Positions 1-14,081 of a DNA stretch of 64,000 nt are shown in pieces (within the stretch, counting starts at the first letter, position 1; each line of letters opens with the position of its first letter). A program made the translations under genes and the position numbers. The notes under the pieces were generated by a model. That model did no database searches, was not told the DNA's origin, and saw nothing but the letters and a program-made list of their open reading frames with translations. The stretch is from Tyto alba (Eukaryota > Chordata > Aves > Strigiformes > Tytonidae), in NCBI RefSeq assembly GCF_018691265.1, contig NW_024881272.1, positions 21,441,323 to 21,505,322 of the forward strand, written 5' to 3'.

Positions 1-3000
1 GGTAACAGAAATATGAAATTATTTGCCTCAGGGGATCAAAAATGGGAAAGGTAGAAATTCCAAGGTTAACATACTGCCTGTCTACAATGTATGGTATTCT
101 GCTCTTCATAGCAACAATTACTCTTTGACTAATGTTTTTTCCCATATGTTTTTTAGCATGTCTGCGAGCACAGATAACATTTGTAGATAGAAGTGAGCAT
201 GGATCCAGTAGCTATGCATAAGATAGGTTGGCTAAAGATTAGAAATTTTGATTTATTCAAAATTTAAAGGGTTTTACAGAGACATAAAACCAATGCAAAA
301 TATTGAAAAAGTACACTGAAATTACCAGAAGACTTTAAGAGACAGTGCTTAAGAAAATTATGCCTAATTAAAGGATGGGAATTATTGGGTGAATACCTGG
401 TTTGAAGCTGTCTACCCACTTGATTCAGGGCCTTAACTAGTAGACTGTGGCCTTTGTCTGAAGGAATAACTGCTTATCATGAGTAAAACAGTTGTTGTAA
501 GAGTGACCAAAAGGTCTTTTTTAGCAGACTTAAGTCCCTATTCTAAATCAGGCAGAGCGAAATCTGGAACATAATTGCCCCAGGGAAGCAGTATATAGTT
601 TACCGGATATTCTGTGTTTCTATAGTATTTTAACTACAAATTCCACCTGTGAGCCAAAGAAAACATTGTCAAAATGTAGTATGCTTGTGATAATGTTCGG
701 GTAATCTCTATTTTCCTATGCAGAAACCCCTCTTTGTAAATCAGATCCTCACAATACATCTCTATGGAGGTTAATTTTCAGATAATTGGAGGTTTGTCTT
801 GACTTCCCCAACAGCAACCCACTGACAGTTCTACCAGAAGAAGATTTTTTTTTCTCTTATCACTTCTTCTTTGGGTGTTCTTATATGAAAGACAAATAAA
901 ATGCTGTATTTCTGATGTCTCACTCTTTATGCTACAATGACTCTCCCTTCCCCCAGAGTTTATGCGAGTTAGCTTTAAAATACGATTGGAAAAAAATCTA
1001 GTGTGTAATCAGAGAGATGTTGCTTATGATAGCAGAGTGCAGAAGAATGAACAGATTCTCAAAGCAGTGGCAGAGACAGAGTATATCCCACTTCAAACAA
1101 AGGTGAAAAGTTCAAGCATTTCCTGAAATGATGTAAAGAAAATGTGCTTCAAATGAATGAGATGTTTCTTATCCATTTGCACATTGGTTGGGTAACAACA
1201 CTATTGTTGATGTGAAAGAAAGCTCAGATCTCTCCCTCTTCACACTGGGGGTCATGAGAACTGTTTTGTGAGTAAGTCCCAGTCACTGGTCATTCCAAAG
1301 GCTTATTTCCCCCAGAGCTCTTCTAATATAGGTTAAGAGCAACATACAGTTATCTCCAGAAGTTTATGTGCTCAGGGTGCTTTGTGGACCATTGTAAAGA
1401 GGAAATCTATAGACTATATACAAAATATGCTAAAAACCATTTTAAGTTCAGGAGAAAATTTTAAGGAATTTTTTTGCATTGACTTTTGTTATCTTAATCC
1501 TGATGTCCTTATCAAGAATTTCTTTTTAAGATAGTATAATGAAGAACTATAAAGACCTTATTTATAAAAAATGCGAGTATTAGCAAGATATAGGCAGTAT
1601 AGGGTAGGCTAATAAATAAATATTTATGTCAGTTTTAGATAATTTTATCCAATCAAGCATAGAAAATAATTGCATTTTGGTTTTAGCATTCTTGATGACA
1701 ATATAGGAGAGTGAAAGTGAATAAAATATTTTAATATAAAACAAGTCACTAAAAAGATAACAGGGTGGGGAATAAGACCTCTTTAGCTTATTCAGGAAAC
1801 TGTTTATTCTTTCCTCAGGTATATTACGATAACTTTGTACCTTTGCATTGCAGTTCCTTATCCAGAAAGGAAGTAAAAATGGAGTCAGATATTACATGAA
1901 CTCACACCATTAAAAAGGTTCAAAGAAACCTGAAATCTGACAGGTTAAAGACCTTTATTAACCATAGACACACAATTCTTTAATTTTTAGATTGTTCTCA
2001 GTATCACAAAACTCCAAATGCTCTGACTTTTGTTTAGTTTGAATGACTGTACAATTACTTGGGTACATACCTAACCTTATCTGAATGATCAGAAACTCTC
2101 ACATTTACAAATGGAAATATCAAATGACAAGGACAGACAGTCAGAGTATTGACTCGCATAAGAACCAGGAAATGCATGAAATTAAAATAGAGACACAAAG
2201 GAGAAATAGTCCAATTTAATTTGTTTGGGTTTTTTTTAATGGGATTGGCGTGGGTCTAGAACAAGTGTTCTCATTTGATCTTCTGTTAATGCAAGTAATT
2301 TACCTACCTTTCTAGATGATTTTACTAAAATCTTGAGATGTTTACTGAAAAAGTAAAAATGATCAAATAAAATAATAATTTGTTTGAATTATTTCATTAT
2401 AGATTTATAAATTTATCATACTTTCCAAGATTATTTTAAAGAGTTATATGTCTGTCAGTTTCACTGTTGCCTAATACATATCTTCTTTACATCTGTTTAT
2501 TTCTGCACTTTCTTATTGCATTTACTGTCCAAAAAAGAAAATTGATGTAATGTAATATGCTCTAAGTGAAACATACTGAACAGCAAAGCTGCTGAAACCA
2601 TTTTCTTTAACTGCATACTTGCTATCATTTAAAAAAAGTCAACTATTTGATCTGAATTGTTTCCCATTGCTTTACAAAACAGATATTTTACAAAGATAGG
2701 CTGTTTTGAAATATATATGGAAACTTTCTGAACATGGATATTTTAAGATTAGGAAGATTGATTATTCTTCCTTTGCTTTTTCTGCTAAATAGGTTTTGAG
2801 AGCTCTGTAGTCTCCAGATATCATAAACATGCAGTTAATACAAGCAGACATTTTAAAAACAGACTTGCTGAATTTTATTGGTTTTGTTCCTTTGATAAAG
2901 ACAGTATAACTTGACAAAAGATATAGTTGTGGCCAGAAATTACATAAAAATATTTAATTTTGTTATTACTCAAAAATAAATTTAAAATGCATGGAGATAA

Positions 3001-6000
3001 TTCTTTTTTTTTGTCATGAGGTCTTATTCCATATTTTCGATTTTAAATGTCTAATACTATTGATATGAATCACTGGAAATTGAAGAGCACCCAAACATTC
3101 AGGAAACTGCTAGTTGTTTCATGCATCAACCTTAAATACTTTTAATTCTTCATCAGTTGCTAAGTACAAAATTCTGTCACCTTCTGATTATATAATCTTA
3201 GTTTGTTATTTGACCTGATATATGTATGTATGCAACACCTATTTTTATTCCATAAGATCACACCTTAGAAACATTTAGAAAAGGGTGATTATTAACTAAT
3301 AGCATTTGCAAAATCCCAGAAGTAATGTATTAAATTTTCCCCCAAAACTACCTTTCTCATCTCTCCCTGGGCCTTCTGTCAAGAAAAAAACAAAGGTAAG
3401 ATGGCACAGAATGGGTTTTATTTGGCACAGACATTGCCCTTGATATGCCAATCTCAAGGTTGCCTAATAGGTGAGATGTTATCTTCTAAACTAATTCTTT
3501 TGAGGTTATAATTAATGTAGAATTATTTAGAAGACATTAGATGGTATCACAGTTGCTGGAAATAACACAAAATTTTGGGATAAAATCTGGATTTAAACAA
3601 GTATCTGCAGTACACATCTGTCACCATTATGTTGCAACTGCTCTATCTTGCAGTTTATTTCAGTGGTTGACAGAACCAAGACATACTGTAGTAGTTATCT
3701 TTTAAAATATTAATACCAGAGAAGATTGTGTGCTTTGCTCTACAGATGTACTAGGGAAAAGGGAGGAATGTTTCTTTATTCTACAGTCTACTTGGACAGT
3801 TAGCAGAAAGCAGAAATTGTACAGGAGCACTCATTTCTAGAGCATTTAAGTGTTTATACTCTCTCAGTGGCTTGTAACTGGTCAGTATAATCAGATATGT
3901 CAATGTGCAATAAAGGACATTAAAACCCACAGCACTTACCACCCCAACACACAAGGTCCTTAGGTAATTTAATTCTTGGATTTTTCCACATTGAAGTTAG
4001 ACAATTCATTCTGCAAAATAGAATGTTAATGAGACAGCTTCCTTGTTACCCCTCCTCAGTAAATCCATGCTTATGATACGAGAGTGTTCTTAAAATGGAT
4101 TATCGGTGGACCTAAAAAGTGATCCACTCAGGTAAATGATGGTGACATTTTTTCTATCATTTTGAAGGGCATATAAAGATCTCTTGTGGGGATAAGAAAA
4201 CCTCAGCTTGTGAAATATGCAAGAGGGTTAAATATTTGGACTGTCTCTGTGTTACTCTACATGCAAAGTGAGCAGATTTCTGTTTGGGCATGTCAATACC
4301 AGAACTTTACCAGTTTCTTCAGCAATCTTTGAGCCTAGTCCCAGTGGACATCTGAAGGGCAAGACTGTAAAAAACTTCTTCTGATGTAGCTTTAGAAAAT
4401 ACATTTTTAAAACATGTTTCTGGTTTGAGATTTCATTTGTGGTGGATGGACAAAAAAACCCACCTGCACTAATCTGTATACGCTCAAAGGAAAACATAAC
4501 GATAATTCTGCTAATGTCAGCTTATAGTAGTCTTCTTCTTTCCAATAAAACTAAGGGGTCTTCCTCTCCACCAGGAGCTGTCTAATTATGTAAAGGAAAA
4601 GTGATTAACTGATTATGATGAATAAATTAATCTCTGAGGACTTGTATGTATTCAGACATCTTTAATTAGTATGATTTTCATGAAGAAATTCAAGGCAGTC
4701 CTCTGTTCTTATTAGTAACGATTAACAGAACAATAAGTAATTTTTGGCAGCTCCTTGCAAAATTATTAGAATTAACATGGGATTAAGGATTTTTGAAAAA
4801 TTTGTCACTGATTAATGATGTGAGACTGACAAGTACCACAGACCTCCCTGGAAAAGTACCCATATCTAATGATTTCAGTAAGCAACAATGGAGAAGTTAA
4901 AACATGGGTTTCCTGTCAACTGTGACAGGAATGTTGATTCCCTTTTCAAGTTCCCTACTCCTTACTCTTTCCTTGTGAGGATCATCAGTTATTACATGCA
5001 AGAAGAGTATTATTCTGTTCCTGCATCTCAGAGCATTTTACAATGTTTTTTCAAGTTCATTTTATAAGCACATTAGCTACAAAATATTTTTGCAGTTCAT
5101 TGTTTCTCTCTTCTTTGAGTTGTCCTTTATTTTATTTGTCAAAATTGTGCCTTCATTGATGACTAGTCTTTATATGTAGAAGTTTAAAATAAAAATCAGT
5201 GTTTAAAAAGAGTCGTTTGAATTTTGAATATTTGATCATGGTCATAAAGAGACAGGTCTGAGCAAATTAATTGACAGCTGTGAGATGGCTGTGAAAAAAA
5301 CAGGTATAATTCCAGGATACATTGAGAAAGGTAATTCCACTAAACAAGTACATGCCTCTGCACAACACACTCATTCATAGTATTCTGAAAGTATTCATAA
5401 TATCAGTGAAGAAACAGGAATTTAAACTAAAATAGGCATAAAGAAGAACTCGTTGTCTGGGGAAAAGGAGTACCCATGAGAGGAGATTGGTGGCATGTCT
5501 ATACAGTAAGAAGAAGTACAATGGTGACAATCTCTGTCTACCTCTAGCCAGGCTGATACTTTTACACATCATGATGCAGTTCCATTTAAGGGTAATACCT
5601 TGGACTTTAAAAAGTAATATTTTATCTGAGCTAGGTAGCCTGTCTCTTAAAAAGCTTGCTTAATCCAGGCAGAGCAGTGTGTGGCTACACTGGTTCCATT
5701 TTGGTGGTGGATGCAAACAGTGTCTGCTCAGGGGCTCTGCAGTACCCTGCAAGTGATGGGCTGGCCTGGGGATCATATCTGACTTTGGGAAAGGAATAGG
5801 GAGTCAGTGGTGCACCTTCTCTGAATAAGCATACTAGAAATGTAGATGGTAGGAAAGGTGTTACTTCCACTAACTGACATTAGCAGCAGAGAGATAGGGA
5901 GGCCTATAGCCTTCTCATTGTGAATCTGTTTTCTACTAGAAGTAGTAAAGGACAAATATCTACATTTCAGAGGGAATGTGATCTATTTCTAAACGGGATT

Positions 6001-9000
6001 AAATCACATTAGTGCCTGAAATGACAGTCTGTATAGGATTATCTGGGGCACCACTTTTAAATCCTTCACTGACAACATTGTATGTTCTGTTAATAGATGT
6101 CAGATATAGGCAAAAACATATAATATGTGCCTCTCTAAACCCTCAAATTAGGCCAAAATGTACAGTGTATGCTAGTATTTTGCTATCAACTGTAGTCTAA
6201 TGAATGTGTTCTGAGTATATGATCATGCTGAATGGATATCTCTGTTTCCAAAGAAGCAAAAATGTTGGTTTATAAGGAAGTATTTTCAATTTTTTTTTTC
6301 ATCCATTGTCATGAGAAAAGATGGATACTTTGTGACAAGCACATATTTACAAAGTGTTGTAACTAATTTGAAACATTTGTAAACTTGAAAAAATCTAAAT
6401 TAAGAAGAGTTAAAAGGAAAACACCAATCAGATAACTTGACCAACACTTTTATGTCAATTAACTCTAGTTTGGAGAATCTCTCATCAATACTTGGGTGAC
6501 ATCCAGAATTACAGCAAAATTCATCACTATGTTCAATACTGGATCTGTGTTCTCTTTGTCTGTCTCTTTCTGCCTCATTTTGCTTTGGATGAAAAATGAG
6601 CAAATTGTGTCTATATATTTATTTATTTTAATAAACAATGGGGAGAGAGCTATGACTACCTGGTTTTCCTTATACATAACTTTACTTGCTCACTTCCCAC
6701 CTACGCATGCAAAAACTTCTTAATTTAAAGGAGGCTAGACATAATGCAGTGGATGACAATGTTGTTGAAGCAAAAACCATGCAGAAATGCTAGCAAGTAA
6801 AAAAGCATACCTACTCAGAGTAACATCTCCTTTCCCTCCTCTCCCCAGAGTCAGTAGGACTGCAGTTAATCCCTCTGTTTCCTCAATAATAGCCATTTTC
6901 ACTGTAACCAACCATGATGTTGCAAAGCTGGGATTATGATTTCAAGTGGGGAATAAACAGTGGGAGTATCTTGATTTTTCTAAAACAAAGACTGTGTTCT
7001 CATGCAAATGTCTTTAGTCATGAAGAAGAAGAAAGCATCATATACAAAGGTATTTGTTTCTAAAGAGATTATTTTTCAAAGTTTTCTGTGAGGCAACAGC
7101 TGCTTTACAAAGTGTACTGGAATACTACAGCTCTGTAGTAGTGGGTGGCATTGTTTCAATATCCATTGCTGGAAATCCATAGTCCAGGCAGAAATTTGCC
7201 TTGCACAAATGATTGGTGCTGAATAAGTGTTCAACACAGAGGGCCCCTCTGTTTGGATGTGAAATGTTTTTGTTCAGATCCTTTCATTTCAAGAATTTGT
7301 TATTCTACAGAGTAAACTATTCTTTCCATTGAAATTGCTCATACATATTCTTACACTGAAGGCAATTGTGTGTGCTTGTGTGGGTATGTATATGTAAATG
7401 TTGGCAAAATTTGTATTCACTCATTTATAAATTTATTGAAGCAGGATGAAGTGTAGTGTTCTCATTTGCTGTCATTTTGCAGACACTTAATTTGCACTCA
7501 AATGCCTCAAAAATGTCTTCACTTGAAATCTACAAGTCTGGGATAAATTCAGCTTGAAAACAACATACCAAGAGAAAAATAAAGATCTGAGCATTTAAGC
7601 ACACAATGACAAAGCATCATTAGTGAGGAAATTGTAGTATTTCTCCAAATTAGGTTTGCTGCAAGTATATATTTAGAAATAGCCTGCTTTTAAATTTTGC
7701 TATACAAGAGTGCTGTTCCTTTCTAATTTAGAAGTCTAGAAATGGATTTACTGCAAACTATGCAACTCTCATTTTCACTAGGCAGGTTCCTTTACCTTGC
7801 TCTGATCTAATTGCAATAGTTGTAAAGCACCTTTATCTCATTTAAGTTGGGCATGGGGTTCCTGAGCATAACATAGCCTATCAGCAACTCAAGATAAAAC
7901 ACTGGCCAATGACCCTTCTTTCTTACAGATCATTTTAACAAAATGAAAACAAAACTCTGTCAAACAATTAATTTTCGCTCCTTCCTAGTTTCAACACTGC
8001 ATTTTGACAAGCTTGAGGGCTCAGAAAATGACATCCCCTTTAAGGCACTGACTGCATTGATTTCAACAAACATTAGATGAGACATTAAGACTGAAGAAAA
8101 ATGCAAATAAACACTGAGGTGATGTCTATAGCAGCACTGACCATACAGAAAAAGAGACAGCCTGCTCCCTTGTGATGTCTTCAGAAAGCTTAGTGGATGA
8201 GCAGTGTGGGAAATTGTGGAGTTCTTTAGGATTATGCTTTTATTTTAATATTGGTATTCACAGAAGACCAAAAAATGGGCAGTCTTTTCTGACAAATAGT
8301 GAACACAAAACCTGTCTTTGCTATTGTGAGATAGCTTTTGTGCCTTCAGTGGAATCTTTGACTAAATTAGAAAAAATAGACACCAATCCATGGGATTTTC
8401 TTAAACAGAATTTAACTGAAATCTGAAGTTCATAAACAAAAAGCTTCATATTTTGATTAAATAGTATGCAGACTGCATAGATAAAAGTATCTGAGTGAGA
8501 AATTCTAAACTGGATCACCAAAAGATTCAACTCATATCACTGATTTGCGATTTATTACTAATTTTTGCTCTTATTATTGTAAAAAAAATTTTAAGAATTA
8601 TAATTAAATTATATTTTCTTTCATCTAGAGAAAACAGCTTCATCATTTAGAATGAGAATAAATAGAACAATTCCATGAGTAATAAATATTGTCAGGAATG
8701 CAATGTTTATTGATGACAAAAATATGAGGAGTCCTTAATGTTATGTTGAAAACCATAACATTATGTGCTTTCACCAGGAACTATCATTCCCAGTATATAA
8801 ACTAGTCTGCAAAATAGGTGTTCTATGCTTAATACCAACAAAATGCATCTTTGTTAGCATCAACTAGGACAAGAGCAACAGAGTGCTGACATTCCACTTC
8901 TTATCAGTGATTGAAAATAGACATTTTAATGGGTATGGCACTCAGCAGACCTCAAGACTTTCTTTTTATAGCTTTGAATTGCCACCCTATAATTCAGTAC

Positions 9001-9260
9001 TATTAGCTTCCACCTCTTTCATTTTATCATCCACAGGTGAATACATTTGTTGAAAACATGATTTCTAGATGCTTTATGCAAGTTAAAACTGTCAAAAATA
9101 CAAAGGAAGAGAGAAATATATGACAGTTATGCAAGTGAAAGGACATTTGTAAAAGTGATTTATACTTCCACTAAATAACAAAGAAGTCATACCTAAAGGG
9201 CAAATCCTACAGTCCTTATGAAAAGAAAGGCTTTTTGAATGTATTACAAATTTTGTCTAA
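1..9260. other. AT-rich non-coding DNA, no gene seen
   Basis: I see no gene, RNA or datable repeat in this stretch. The open frames present are 60 to 84 codons, have no recognisable domain, and are what chance gives in six frames of AT-rich DNA. Short homopolymers (A or T runs up to about 10) and a small GT-rich patch near 7365-7395 are the only low-complexity sequence. The part around 4590-4880 has many TAATTA and GATTAA words, which could be regulatory, but nothing else supports that. Confidence 0.7.
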
Positions 9261-9267
9261 TTCCTAA

Positions 9268-9300
9268 AGCCCTGATTCAGAAAAGTGATTAAACATATGT
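9268..9300 (-). mobile_element. relic of an ancient palindromic DNA element (MITE-like)
   Basis: The words CCCTGATTCAGAAAAGTGAT and, after it, TAAACATATGTCTAA match what I remember as one end of an old amniote non-autonomous DNA element. That element begins GGCCCTGATTCAG, followed by repeated TTAAGCAC words. The clearer relative in this window is at 41391-41492. The matching opposite end may lie near 9360-9395, but it is too decayed to place. Such relics have no coding capacity and are tens of millions of years old or more. The strand given is relative to the 41-kb copy and is arbitrary because the element is palindromic. Confidence 0.4.
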
Positions 9301-10199
9301 CTAAATTGAAGCTTAATAACAGTCTCTATCTTCCCTGGGAGAACTTGCATTTAAGCAGCACATAACTTTAAACATTGTGTTAAATCCAGATTTAGATGAA
9401 AGCATTATTTTTTACATTATCGGTGGGGTTTTGATACAGGTTTATTTTTAGGAAAGATTAGGTAACATGAGTTTATTGTTATTAACAAGAAATAGCAGCT
9501 AACCAACTGAAGGGTGATAGCAACTGAATGCCAGACCAAAAGGTTTGCCTTCTCTAGTCTGTTCATGGGTTGCTATGGGTTGGTTGCTACCAAAGAAATA
9601 GTTTGCTGTTTGTTAAATTAATACGAGAATCTATAAGACAGTAGCTTACATTGCAGGTATCCTCAGACTTTGACTTTGGCTCAGGTGATCAGCCACAACT
9701 GAAGAGACTAAAATCAAACATCTATGCTATGTCAAACATTATGTGAAATTTAAACATCGTTATCACATTGGACCTCTTGACATCAGTATTGATCTTTCTG
9801 AATTATCTGTTCACAGCCACTACAAAACAGAAGTCCTGACTTGCCTACAGTCAAAATATCAGGAAAAAAAAACAACAAATGGTAGGAACAAATAGAGGAA
9901 AGAACCCATTGAGAAGATGAAAGATGAAAGGGCTAAGCAGTGGTTTGGTTAATTTAACTTCTGGCTTTTGAGTATATGTACCTACTTTACATACAGCTGC
10001 CCATACATATTTAAGCACACATCCTCCTTTTTTTAATAAAATACTCAATTTATCTTTGCACCATGATCCAAGCACTGAAAATGGTTTCTATTGCTGTGTT
10101 TTGCTAATGGTTAGAAAATAACTTTAAAAAAGCATAATAAACGCTCCCAACAGGTAGCACATTATTGAAGTGTTTGTGACTTGATGCTCAACTGGTGAA
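9301..10199. other. non-coding DNA, nothing specific seen
   Basis: No gene or repeat is supported. The first about 100 bases may still belong to the decayed palindromic element at 9268. One 74-codon reverse frame at 9851-10075 is rich in F, L and K and looks like chance. Confidence 0.6.
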
Positions 10200-10470
10200 G
10201 GTAGTACAATGGATTATTGATGGACACACATGTGGGAACCACAGGAGTGCCAAGAGAACTCATTGTTATCAGCACTGCATAATGTAATGCTGAATGAATT
10301 AACTGTGGTGATTGCTTAAAATGTACCTTTTTGTGTAATAGCCCTAATTATCAGCAACCCTTTACAATGAGAGGATAATCGCTATTAATTCCTTCAGCAT
10401 TCATTGCAGTAACATTAATCATGATGAGCTCATTTGGTTTTAATGCGAATATAATATGTGATACCACAGG
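10200..10470. promoter_or_regulatory. candidate conserved enhancer-like element (homeodomain-site cluster)
   Basis: This stretch contains a dense series of homeodomain-type cores: CTAATTA at 10344-10350, GATAATC near 10374-10380, ATTAAT at 10384-10389 and ATTAATCATGATGAG from 10414. The 10-base palindrome ATGAGCTCAT lies at 10423-10432. ATTGATGG, near 10215, resembles a PBX/HOX-type word. The sequence has no homopolymers, no repeat identity and mixed composition, unlike its neighbours. This texture is typical of vertebrate conserved non-coding elements near developmental genes. Conservation itself is inferred, not seen, and the target gene is not in the window. Confidence 0.35.
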
Positions 10471-12680
10471 AATTCTGTTGAAATTTAGCAGTATATAATG
10501 CCCACTTAATATACAGGATTTTCACAAATTCCCTTAATACACAATGAATGTTGACTGGTATACAGCCTGGGGTATTGTTCAGTTCAGCTGTCTTTGGAAA
10601 TATCTACCCAATGAAGTTCAAGTCAAGATCAAATTTAAATCTGAGGCTTTCCAGACCTCCCTTTTGCAGTGGCTAAATAGGGGCATTGATACGCTCAAGC
10701 AGATGATCTGGGGGGAATCAATAAGTCAGATCAGTTGCACTCTGTAAACCAAATCAGCCCTGTATGTATATAGTCTGTGCATCTCTGCATCAATTTTCAC
10801 TTGTAATACATCTAGACAAAAATCCTCAATGGCAGGTAAACTGAGTCAGCAGTTTCTAGGTGAGTCTTTTTTAATTACTAATGCACTTGATACCCAGTAT
10901 ACATAATTTTCTAAGCCAGGATATCAATAAGGAGATTAGTATTTCCTAAATGGAATTCTTTACTTATAGTTGGCTTGATACACTTCTTATAAATTCCTTA
11001 ATTCTGTGGATTGATAAAAACTGGCAATGACTGATTAATTGCTTTACCCATTACCTGTTGTAAGTGGTGACTGGGTCGACAAGTGGCTTTGTTTAAAGTA
11101 TTAGACTATATGCTTCTACATAGAACCCCCAAAAGCTGTGGTGACAAACATTACAGTGTTTGCTTTCCCCACTGGACATATTTCTCTGGGGCGCAATTGA
11201 CTTCTGATTTTGTATTATGTGGGAATTGGGGAAGAAGTAGTTGTTCATTGTTGATCTGTACTAGTTTTACTAACTAATACACTGAGAAGATTCAAATTTC
11301 CACCTGTACTCTTAAGGTATTACTCATTTCTTGTCGTTCTTGGAGACATAAAGTTCCAGTCACAGTTCAGCTGTGCATAAGCATGCAAACAGGCACAAAT
11401 ATAGACCTTGTGTGACTATAGAAGGAGTTTGATATGATTATTTCTATGCATGGATTAAAAATAAGCTTGCATGAGCATTCAAGAAATTCAACTCAATTTT
11501 AGTCAATCCTAAGAGAACAGAAATTTAAAGCTCCATTTTTGAAAGTCATAAGTTAGACTCTGCAAATATTCTGAAGTCAGAGTGCTGGCTCAGATTTTTC
11601 TGAACTGTGACAGTGCGAACCGCTGACACCTTTTTTTTTCTTTTAATTGTTTATTTTTCAAGCTGTTTCTGGTGAGTGGGCATCAAACCTGCAGTGCTGT
11701 GACAATTTATTCTAACAGAGGATGTGGTTCCTGATAGGTTTAGAGGCTCTACAAAAATCTATACAGCCATACTATTTACCCATTTATAAATGGCTTGTGT
11801 TAGCAGTAATGAATTTAGAGGTTTCTGCAACTGCTTTTTCATGATGAGACACTTTTGCAAAGTTTGCAAATACATTGATACAAAAATTCAGGAAGATATT
11901 CTGTTTCTAAGCTTCCTTATCTTTTCTATTCTATCTTTCAAGGAATTTATGACTAGGATTATCTTCATAATATACCTTGTACAAAGCTGAAAACTTTATC
12001 GATGTTAAAAATGAAACTATCAAGGAGAAACTAGTTGCTTAAGGGCTTTGCTGTTCTCTTTGCTTCTATTCATGAGAGTGAATGAAGGTTCATGCCCTTT
12101 TAGTGCCTCTTTAAGAAATCATGTTATGTCAAGGTATGCAGCAGTGCCGTAATGGAATTTCAAAAGAAAAGTAGAGCACTACATGTTTGATTAGATCTGT
12201 CAGATATTCAGGATTGACCTGGAGGGTACAAGATACAGGTCAAGTGTCTGTTTTAGACTGCCACTCAGACCATTAAAAGTCCCAGTTGATTTGTGAACAA
12301 CACATATATAAGAGTGGCTCTCCATAGCAGCTCTAAGACTATCTGAACACTCAGACAATTCAGAGAGGAGAATGTTTGATTACCATAAAATATTCACTTG
12401 TAATGTTATAATTACCTTACAAATGAAAACTGAAATTGTCTTTTTTCATATAAATCAGCACTAAACTTGTCCAATAGTTAGATATCTTTTCACTGATAGC
12501 ATTATTTAACATGAAGATTCTGTTAACATTTTGTTTTTCACATCCCTTTGAAAATTATGTTATTAAAACACATTATACAGTGGTATCTTTCAAAATAGAC
12601 CTATACATTCAATTTATTTGCTATAGTCTTTCTACTGAAATTCAAAAAGTATTACAAAGTCTCCCTTAAATTAATTCTTG
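10471..12680. other. non-coding DNA, no gene seen
   Basis: Unique AT-rich sequence. Forward frames of 64 to 67 codons (10544, 11083 and 11790) have no recognisable domain, no coding-like neighbour and no splice context I would defend. No repeat family was recognised. Confidence 0.65.
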
Positions 12681-12700
12681 CGCCCCCCCCCCCGCCCCCC
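12681..12700. repeat. poly-C tract interrupted by single Gs
   Basis: A run of eleven C at 12683-12693, then one G, then six C. It stands out in an AT-rich setting. Runs like this can mutate quickly and often cause sequencing or assembly length errors. Confidence 0.9.
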
Positions 12701-12828
12701 AAATTTATTGACATTTAAGTAAAACGATTACCATGTCGCCCTCAGTAATATTGGTAAAAAATTAAGCATTCTCACAGAGAGGAAATATAATCCATACAAT
12801 CGTTTTAGCCCCTGATAAAGTCACTCAC

Positions 12829-12848
12829 TTTTTTTTTTTTTTTTTTTT
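12829..12848. repeat. poly-T run (20)
   Basis: Twenty uninterrupted T. No retroposon body was recognised beside it on the complementary strand, so it is treated as a simple repeat and not as the tail of an inserted element. Confidence 0.9.
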
Positions 12849-14019
12849 CTTACAGAAAAAGCTAGTGCTGTATCAGATTGTAGAATGCAGAAAAGAATAA
12901 AAAAATCTTGATGAAAATATAGTCTGGGAATAGGAAATAAGATTAGAGGTGACATACTGTTATTAGCCATGAGGTCTTCTTCAGGGTTTAAAGAGGAAAA
13001 AAACAACTATTCTGTATTAACCATCATATCAGACCTCTATTTGTTATGGAATTCAAAAATAATTGTCACCTTAGGGCTGCATATAGCAGCATGAATTAGA
13101 TGTGGGTAGCTATGAACTCTGTGTTTTTGGGCAGTTTACAGCTTGTATAGCTTGTTGCCCAAAAGGAAGCTCATGGTCAAATGAACTCACTTTAGACATT
13201 CTTGATTTTAAGCTCAATAAAATCTATCTTTAAAAAGATTTTTGAGAAATCTGGTGCCATTGCAACCTCTGGTAAATGAACCATGCTAGCATTCAATTAT
13301 TTGAATTTGAACTCCTGCTTAATTTAGTACACATTAAAAGCTAATTTTTTTTTTTTTTTTTTTCAGTTTTTGTCACCAGCTGTAATCAAATCAGGGCTGT
13401 AGCTTTCAATTATGCTTGTCCAAGATTTGAGCTCTTGAGTCTTTCGTGAGACTTACTGCTGAGTGCAAAATGTGAGATAAGTTGCAAATGTTTAGACATG
13501 ATGACAACTCAGAGGTTTGATTGATTACTAAAAAAGGATAAATAGAAGGTGTTTTTAAAGGTTTTTTTGGACAGCAGCCCAAAGGACCTTCTAAAAATGT
13601 TTTGAACCGTTTCTTGGTGAGGAAATCACCAAATTAACAAGACTTTTAATGCTTGAAAGAGAGATGGAAAAGCTTTTTTAAACAACCCAGTTAATCTTTT
13701 GTGCTTTTAAACTTCATTATTTGTAATGAAAGGTATAAATCTAGCTGTACCATAACTGACAGCAGCATGAGGACCACAAACTTCTCTACTTCCAAATGAA
13801 AAAGATTCACTGAGTTTAAGAGGGACCAAACATGGTTTTACCCTTTGATCATATCTAATTTCAGAAGGTTTAATTACTCATTCTTTTTTATTTGGATGAC
13901 ATTTTATTGCACTTTTAAAACATCTTAAGCTGCTTTGTATAAAGCAAGTTACAACTGGTATCTCACCAAAATTACCATCAATTTTTAATTTGCACTTAAA
14001 TGACCAGAAACTTAAGTTC
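12849..14019. other. non-coding DNA with a poly-T run
   Basis: No gene seen. A run of nineteen T at 13345-13363 is followed directly by CAG. That looks like a polypyrimidine tract plus splice acceptor, but the sequence after it (TTTTTGTCACC) does not open into a convincing exon, so it is recorded only as a simple repeat. Confidence 0.6.
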
Positions 14020-14081
14020 TGATCTTATTCTCATTGAAATCAATGATAAAATTACCAAGGACATTGAAAAAGTAGGATCAT
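14020..14081. mobile_element. ancient palindromic MITE relic
   Basis: A 62-base block reads TGATCTTATTCTCATTGAAA, TCAATG, and later CATTGAAAAAGTAGGATCAT. The two ends are roughly inverted copies (TGATCTTATTCTCATTG against TGATCCTACTTTTTCAATG). It fits, by memory, a widespread amniote element family built on GATCCTGCTCCCATTGAAGT, TCAATGG and its complement. It is heavily diverged and has no coding potential. The palindromic structure is visible in the sequence; the family assignment is recollection. Confidence 0.5.

Noticed and set aside
13345..13366. Poly-T followed by CAG as a splice acceptor
   Set aside because: Any T run followed by CAG looks like this. No donor or coding-like exon follows.
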